A stretch of DNA of 64,000 nucleotides from the NCBI GenBank assembly GCA_963841885.1, contig CAWJEK010000029.1:18053-82052 (forward strand), given 5' to 3'. Each line of letters begins with the position of its first letter. Within the stretch, counting starts at the first letter, position 1. The DNA is from Bog-756 sp963841885. GTDB taxonomy: Bacteria > Actinomycetota > Acidimicrobiia > Acidimicrobiales > RAAP-2. Positions 58,887 to 64,000 of this stretch are shown in pieces. The notes under the pieces were generated by a model. That model was not told the DNA's origin and ran no database searches. It worked only from the letters and a program-made list of their open reading frames with translations. The translations under genes and the position numbers were made by a program.

Positions 58887-59579
58887 TCACCTGCTGGTAC
58901 TGCGCTTGCTGGTCGTGCGTACGGTGCGGTCGGTGGGGCTGCTTGACTGCGTAGCCCCCCTCGGGAAGTGTCCCGGGACGGCGAGGCGCCGGTAGACCGG
59001 GCCGGCGCTGACGGCCAGCAGGACGCCGGCCACCAGCAGGAACAGCAGGAGCGGGCTGTGCAGGTCCCGCAGGAGGTAGGCGCCGTCGGGGACCTTGGTC
59101 TCGTAGACCCCGATGACCGATGCGGCCGGGCGCAGCGCGGTGTCGGCGGCGTTGTTGGCGTCGCCCTTGGTGCGGTAGGCCACGGCCCCGCCAGCCCCGG
59201 TGACCACCGCCACGATCCGGTGGGTGAAGACCTTGGTGCCGTCGACCCGGAACGAGATGATCTGCCCGACGCCGAGGTGCTCGGCCTGGGCCGGGGTCAC
59301 CGCCCGGTCGATGATGAGGTCCCCGGTGCGGATGGTCGGCGTCATCGAGCCCGACTGGACCGCCATGACCGGGTGGCCGAAGACCGAGTGCACCCCGTCG
59401 GTCGAGGTGCGGCTGGCCGCGGCGGCCACGATGGCCAGGGCGGCCAGCAGCACCACCAGGGCCACCAGGGCGCTCGAGGCGATCCCCCAGGCCCGCTGCA
59501 GCGGCCGCCGGGGCGCCCGGGACCCCGATGCGGTGCCCTGGCCGAAGCCGACGGTGAGTGTGGCGGTGGCGGTGGTCAT
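58887..59579 (-). CDS. sipW: SipW-type (ER-type) signal peptidase I
   Basis: 230 residues, intact. A first membrane helix (residues ~33-55) is followed by VMAVQSGSMTPTIRTGDLI with catalytic Ser78, and VFTHRIVAVV with His120 where ordinary bacterial enzymes have Lys; this Ser-His pair defines the ER/SipW class. YRTKGDANNAADTALRP is the conserved box E region, and LLLFLLVAGVLLAVSAG is a second helix near the C-terminus. The gene starts one base after the stop of subunit 1. It should process the TasA-like proteins encoded around it. Confidence 0.93.
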   Translation of the reverse strand: MTTATATLTVGFGQGTASGSRAPRRPLQRAWGIASSALVALVVLLAALAIVAAAASRTSTDGVHSVFGHPVMAVQSGSMTPTIRTGDLIIDRAVTPAQAEHLGVGQIISFRVDGTKVFTHRIVAVVTGAGGAVAYRTKGDANNAADTALRPAASVIGVYETKVPDGAYLLRDLHSPLLLFLLVAGVLLAVSAGPVYRRLAVPGHFPRGATQSSSPTDRTVRTTSKRSTSR

Positions 59580-59580
59580 C

Positions 59581-60344
59581 TCAGCTCCACACCGGCCCGC
59601 TGCCCGGCGACACTGTGTCGCACTGGTGGCCCACTGTGCAGGCGGCCACGCTGCCGTTGCCCTGCGACTGCACGGCGTGGGCGGCCAGGGTGATGGTCGT
59701 GCCGGCGCCGTCGTAGGCGTTGGTGGCGCCGAGCGGCAGGGTGTAGTCCACCGTGAAGGTGACCGACTGGCCCGAGGTGAAGGCGGTCTTGGAGACCAGG
59801 AGGTCGGTGCCCGTCGCTGTGGCCGAGCCCGGGGTGGTGGCCGCCCCGCCCAGGTGGGTACCCGGGGTCGGTGTGCTGCCCCCGGCGTTCATGTAGAGCG
59901 TGGGGGTGGCCTGGTTGTCCTTTACCAGGACCTGCAGGCCGGTGGCCGTGCCGTCGTAGAGGCCCGGCGCCCCGGTGAGGACGTGGTTGGGGTCGCTGCC
60001 CGCCCCGGCGCTGGCGATGGTGACGTCGAGGGCCAGGTAGCCCGGCAGGCTGCCGCCGTAGGTGACGGTCAGGGTGCAGGCCACCTGCCCTGTCGAGGCC
60101 TGGGTGTCGCCGGGCGTCATGTGGGTCACTGTGCAGGTCACCCGAGAGGGCGAGCTGAGGGTGACCGTCCCGTTGGAGGCCGAGCCCAGGGGGCCCGAGC
60201 TGGTCTCGGTCGACACGGCGAAGGCCAGCGAGCCGGCCAGGCTGAGCACCAGGCGGCCAGGCCCAGCCGGACGGCGAAGCGCCGGCGACGACCGCGGTCG
60301 GCATCGGGCGGAGGGGGCACGATGGGGGGGGTGGCGGTGGTCAT
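59581..60344 (-). CDS. TasA/camelysin-like secreted subunit 1, frameshifted
   Basis: About 253 residues. Pro-rich start (TTATPPIVPPPPDADRGRRRR), then after a shift near 60245 a hydrophobic core LSLAGSLAFAVSTETSSGP. CTVTHMTPGDTQAS and CTLTVTYGGSLPGYLALDV are the family core; the end is ACTVGHQCDTVSPGSGPVWS. ATG 60344 overlaps the stop of the preceding gene (TGATGA), and its own stop is one base from sipW, so the three are tightly coupled. Confidence 0.75.
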
Positions 60345-61949
60345 CAGCCGGCCTCCGCTTCCAGGGCCGTACTGGCCATGCCGACGATCGGGGCGTTGAG
60401 CGGCTTGCCGCCCATCGAGCCCTCGAACTGGGCGTCGCCGAAGCTGAAAATGCCGCCGTCGGAGGCGTCCATCCAGTAGCCCCTGCCGTCGGGCGTGGCC
60501 GCCATGCCGACGATCGGCTTGTTGAGGGGCTTGCCGCCCTGGGAGCCGTAGAACTGGGCGTCGCCGAAGGCGAAGATCCCGCCGTCGGAGGCGTCGAACC
60601 AGTAGCCGAGGTGGTCGGGGGTGGTGGCGATGCCCACGATCGGCTTGTTGAGGGGCTTGCCGCCCTCCGAGCCGTAGAAGGTGGCGTCGCCGAAGCTGAA
60701 GATGCCGCCGTCGGCGCCCACCAGCCAGTAGCCCAGGCCGTCGGGGGTGGTGGCGATGCCGGTGATCGGCGAGTTCAGCTTCATGGCGCCGGTCGAACCG
60801 TAGAACTTGGCGTCGCCGAAGGCGAAGATGCCGCCGTCGGAGGCCACCAGCCAGTAGCCCTTGCCGTCGGGGGTGACGGCCATGGCCTCGATCGGGGCGT
60901 TGAGCTTGAGGGACCCGGTCGAGCCGTAGAACTGGGCGTTGCCGAAGCTGAAGATGCCGCCATCGGAGGCCACCGTCCAGTAGCCCTTGCCGTCGGGGGT
61001 GGCGGCGATGCCCACCATCGGCTTGTTGAGGGGCTTGCCGCCCATGGAGCCGTAGAACTGGGCGTTGCCGAAGGCGAAGATGCCGCCGTCGGAGGCCACC
61101 TCCCAGTACCCGCTGGTCAGCTTCACTGTCACCTGGTTGGACTTGGCCCCGGCCCCGGCCGAGTTGTTGGCCACCACGGTGCACGCGTAGGCGTAGCCGC
61201 CGGGCAGCCCGACGATGGTGGCGCTGGTGGCCGGCGCTGTCACCGTCACCGACCCCTCCGGCGAGCAGGTCACCGTGTAGGAGGTGATGGGGGCGGCCCC
61301 GTCTGTCTTGGGGGCTGTCCAGGTGAATGTGATCTGCCCGTCACCCGGGGTGCCGGTCAGGTTGGTCGGGGCACCCGGTGGGACCGGGGTGTACGAGGCG
61401 CTGGCGTTGTAGGAGAAGTTGTAGGAGGCGCTCTGGCAGGCGTTGGGGGCCGACGCCGCCAGCTCGACGGCCAGCGGCTCGTCGACCGTGGAGTGGGCCG
61501 GCACCACCCAGGAGGGGTTAAGGGCCCGGTGGTCGGGGGTTGCCGGCGAAGGACGAGCCGTGGGCGCTGAGGTAGGTGTCGGCGTGGCAGGTGGCCGGGT
61601 CGCTGGACACCGTCACCGTCAGCGAGTTGATGTCGATCGACACCGGCAGGGGGTTGGCCGCCGCCACCGTCATGTTCTGCGAGATCCCCGGGGCCAGGTT
61701 GGAGACGGTGCTGCCGGTGAGGCTGAAGTCTGTGCCCGAGGTGAGCTTCATACCCGGGCGGAACTGCACGCCGCCGGGGTTGGCCAGGAAGAACCAGGCG
61801 GCCAGCACGGTGACGGCCAGGAGGGCCACGGTGCCACCGAGGCGAAGGCGCTTCGATCGATTCACGAGGCCGGCCCCCGGCCAGCGGCGGCGGCCCGCGA
61901 CCATCTGGAGGGCCTCAGTGGCGGAAACGGAAGTCCCGCCGCTCACCAT
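60344..61949 (-). CDS. Secreted protein: beta-domain, FN3, six GYW repeats; first operon gene
   Basis: About 535 residues with one break near 61535. After a membrane/signal helix (GGTVALLAVTVLAAWFFLA) comes a Cys-containing beta domain (GSTVSNLAPGISQNMTVAA; PNACQSASYNFSYNASAS), one FN3 domain (PPGAPTNLTGTPGDGQITF) and six GYW repeats. ATG 61904, with GAGG upstream, is an alternative to ATG 61949. It has the same C-terminal module as the other three repeat proteins but lies in the SipW operon, which ties that module to the fibre-like subunits. Confidence 0.8.
60347..61111 (-). repeat. Six-copy GYW repeat domain, copy set 4
   Basis: Six units on the minus strand, the first GYW at 61109-61111 reading leftward. 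Variants include GYWTVASDGG, GYWLVGADGG, GYWFDASDGG and GYWMDASDGG. The last unit ends in a short EAEAG tail at the stop. Confidence 0.9.
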
Positions 61950-61972
61950 GTCACCGCCAACTGTCCAAATCA

Positions 61973-61988
61973 GCTCAATTCAATGAGC
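61973..61988. promoter_or_regulatory. Candidate operator ahead of the SipW operon
   Basis: GCTCA and TGAGC flank ATTCAA, giving a near-palindromic 16-mer in an AT-rich patch 24 bases upstream of the operon's first ATG. Function inferred from position only. Confidence 0.3.
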
Positions 61989-62190
61989 GCCGTGTGCTCA
62001 GGTGGGCCCGAGATGGGTGCCCGGGTAGTGCCTACCCTGGGCGCTCTCCGCCCGACAGCCGCCTCCGCCACCATCGCCTGCGCGCTGGTATGGGCGCCAC
62101 AGTAACGGTGGGCGCACAGGATGTAAAGCGCAACGCGGCCCGATCCGCCCGGCTGGCCCCGTCCCACCGACCACACCGCCCCCAGCTCCC

Positions 62191-62250
62191 ACCGTCGCGA
62201 CCGTCGCGACCGTCGCGACCGTCGCGACCGTCGCGACCGTCGCGACCGTC
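62191..62250. repeat. Tandem 9-bp repeat, six exact copies
   Basis: The unit ACCGTCGCG is repeated six times from 62191 to 62244, followed by a degenerate ACCGTC. It lies just after the stop codon of the acetyl-CoA hydrolase gene. Confidence 0.95.
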
Positions 62251-62259
62251 CCCGCCGGG

Positions 62260-63560
62260 CTACGAGAGGCGCTCGGCGGCGGCCCGCAGCTCGGCCCGGT
62301 CGTCGGGATGGGCGATCTCGGCCAGGGCCCGGCCCGCTCGCGGACCGTCAGCCCGGCCAGGTCGGCGGCGCCGAACTCGGTGATCACCACCCCGGTGTGG
62401 TGGCGGGGGGTCGAGACCACCGCCCCGGCCGGCAGCTGGGGCACGATGCGCGACCGACGCTCGCCCCCGATCTCCACGGTGGAGGGCAGGCACACCAGGG
62501 AGCGGGAGTCGAGGTGCAGCTCGGCCCCGGCCACGAAGTCCTCGTGGCCGCCCACCCCCGAGACCTGCCGGCCGCCGACGTTGTCGGCCACGATCTGCCC
62601 GTACAGGTCGACCGCCAGTGCCCCGTTGATGGACACGAACTTGGCGTTGCCCCCGATGACCGACGGGTCGTTCACCACCTCGACTGGCAGGAAGGCCACC
62701 TCGGCGTTCCCGTCCAGCCAGCGGTAGAGCTCGGCCGACCCCAGGGCGAAGGTGGTCACCGACACCCCCGTGGAACTCCCCTTTGGCGGCGTTGGTGACC
62801 TTGCCGGCCTGGTGGAGGCGCATGAGGCCGTCGGTCATCATCTCCGAGTGGACGCCGTAGTCCCCGCCGGGGCCCTCGGCCAGGCGGGTGGCCACCAGGT
62901 TGGGCACCCCCCCGATCCCGGTCTGCAGGGTGGTCCCGTCGGTGACGAAGGTCGGCCACGATCTCGGCGATGGCCAGGTCGGCCTCGGTGCCCGGTGTGT
63001 CGGGCAGGACGAACGGCTGGGCGTCGGCCTCCACCAGGACGTCGACGGCGTCGAGGGGGATGGTGTTGTCGTAGTCGGGGGCCAGGGTGCAGGTCCGGGG
63101 CAGGTTGGGGTTCACCTCCATGACCAAGAGGCGCTCGGGGTCCCGGCCGGCCTCGAGCAGCTCGTCACGGGTCCCGCCGTAGTGCAGGGACAGGTTGAGG
63201 CTCGCCCGCGTCGGGCGGGGCGGCGTGGGCCGTCATCACCCGCGGGCCGAGCGGGCCAGGATCGGGGCGAACTGGCGGAACCCCCCCGGCACGTACTCGA
63301 TCCGGGCGCCCTGGGACGAGGTAGCAGTCTCGGCCGGACCGTAGAAGCCGCAGCGGTAGCTGACCCCGGGGTGGGCGAGCACGTCGTAGAGGCCGAGCAG
63401 CAGGCAGCCGCCGAGGACCAGGTCCTCCCAGTCCGACCGCGCGCCCCAGGGCGGTCAGGAAGGCGTCAGGGTTGGCCGGGCCGAGACCGAAGGCCAGCGA
63501 GTCGCGGTAGCCGAGGAGGGCGGCCGCCTCGTCGGGCGTCATCGTCGTCGGAGTGCTCAC
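62260..63560 (-). CDS. Acetyl-CoA hydrolase/CoA-transferase family protein, frameshifted
   Basis: About 430 residues with several breaks (near 63460, 63320, 63210, 62955, 62765 and 62340). Recognisable segments are VMEVNPNLPRTCTLAPDYD, IPLDAVDVLVEADAQPF, LQTGIGGVPNLVATRLAEG, HSEMMTDGLMRLHQAGKV, FVSINGALAVDLYGQI and GVVITEFGAADLAGLTVRE, the order found in 4-hydroxybutyrate CoA-transferase/acetyl-CoA hydrolase enzymes. GGKxxFxxG-type catalytic Glu region is FVSINGA/AVDL. GTG 63560 overlaps the stop of the upstream permease (GTGA). Confidence 0.85.
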
Positions 63561-64000
63561 CCGCTGAGTCTGTCCCATTTTCGGGGCCGGAGGCCTCCCG
63601 GCCCGAGGGCCCGTCGCCGTCCGTCGACGCCGGTGGCGGCACCAGGCCGAAGCACCTCGGCCGGCTCCAGCAGCTCGGCCGGCCCCATCGGTGCGGGGGC
63701 CGCCTGTGTCGCCCCCTCGGTCACCAAGGGGCTGCGGCTCAACAGGATGACGCTGGCCGCCAGCACCACCACGGCCGCCGCCTCACCGACCAGGTACAGG
63801 CCGCCGCTGCGCAGGTGCTCGCCGAAGATGGCGATGCCCAGCAGGCTGGCCACCAGGGGGTCGACGATGGTCAGCCCGGGCTGGGAGGCGGCCAGCGGCC
63901 CGGCCTGGAAGGCGTTGGCCACCAGGAACATGGCCAGGGCGCCGACGAGGACCAGGACGTAGGGCGACCAGTTGGTGAACACGGCGTAGAGTCCCAGCCC
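63557..64000 (-). CDS. DMT/EamA-like membrane protein, partial
   Basis: The gene enters from the right edge. Visible are three hydrophobic helices (YVLVLVGALAMFLVANAF; VDPLVASLLGIAIFGEHL; GEAAAVVVLAASVILLSRS) and a Pro/Ala/Gly-rich cytoplasmic tail. The VxPLVASLLGIxIFGE motif is typical of the last helices of drug/metabolite transporter superfamily proteins. Four-base overlap with the CoA-transferase gene suggests co-transcription. Confidence 0.7.
   Translation of the reverse strand, partial: GLGLYAVFTNWSPYVLVLVGALAMFLVANAFQAGPLAASQPGLTIVDPLVASLLGIAIFGEHLRSGGLYLVGEAAAVVVLAASVILLSRSPLVTEGATQAAPAPMGPAELLEPAEVLRPGAATGVDGRRRALGPGGLRPRKWDRLSG

Larger units (their letters stand above)
61950..62259. 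other. Intergenic region, 310 bases, upstream of the SipW operon
   Basis: Contains the inverted repeat at 61973-61988 in a short AT-rich island and the 9-bp tandem repeat at 62191-62250. The promoter of the surface operon should lie here; I see no convincing -35/-10 pair. No ORF. Confidence 0.5.

Noticed and set aside
1..64000. Transposase, integrase, phage or attachment sites
   Set aside because: I searched by eye for recombinase motifs and inverted terminal repeats and found none that I could support.

Overview
The window is strongly GC-rich and reads as an actinobacterial chromosome. Gene order matches blocks conserved in Actinomycetota: ssrA-smpB; mec-cysO-cysM-MBL phosphodiesterase-rph-rdgB; rpsO-pnp-M16 peptidase-dapB-dapA-rnj-ftsK; and fhaA-fhaB-pstP-Ser/Thr kinase next to tRNA-Leu. 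Four secreted proteins end in repeats of about 42 residues (GYW-DGG-FG-YGS), a type I associate with Acidimicrobiia, so an acidimicrobial genome is the best guess (inference).

Layout. 1-5.7 kb: accessory genes (HD oxygenase, sulfotransferase, beta-propeller glycosidase, cyclic-nucleotide-binding protein, TauE permease, HTH protein, anti-sigma-type ATPase). 5.9-14.1 kb: hemerythrin protein, tmRNA and SmpB, the CysO-dependent cysteine pathway, nucleotide and RNA housekeeping, a methyltransferase. 14-23.6 kb: envelope genes (GT-C enzyme, two secreted repeat proteins, a kinase-like/flippase fusion). 23.7-43 kb: lipid and redox enzymes, then the RNA-processing, lysine and FtsK block, a D,D-carboxypeptidase, thrB and queF. 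43.3-47.7 kb: a suspect junction where a small IPT-domain gene runs head-on into a Ser/Thr kinase that lacks its usual C-terminal half, followed by pstP, fhaB and fhaA. 47.9-54.2 kb: tRNA-Leu and a secreted protein of about 2,000 residues with 18 FN3 domains. 54.3-62 kb: an HNH nuclease, then a minus-strand operon with a SipW-type signal peptidase, four TasA/camelysin-like subunits and two further surface proteins. 62.3-64 kb: acetyl-CoA hydrolase/transferase and a DMT-type permease.

The most interesting system is the 55-62 kb operon together with the 48-54 kb FN3 protein. A Ser-His (ER-type) signal peptidase sits among four small secreted paralogues that all end in a Cys-pair followed by Trp-Ser-stop. 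The first operon gene carries the same six-copy C-terminal repeat domain as three other surface proteins in the window. Together they look like a TasA-like surface fibre or matrix system with propeller-bearing partners.

Many genes, including essential ones (pnp, dapA, rnj, ftsK, rdgB, cysM), carry one-base indels, often in C or G runs. I read these as sequence errors and give the coordinates of the intended gene, noting each break. A second window-wide trait is a TANNNT box 5-10 bases before the start codon of at least 14 genes, which suggests widespread leaderless transcription.
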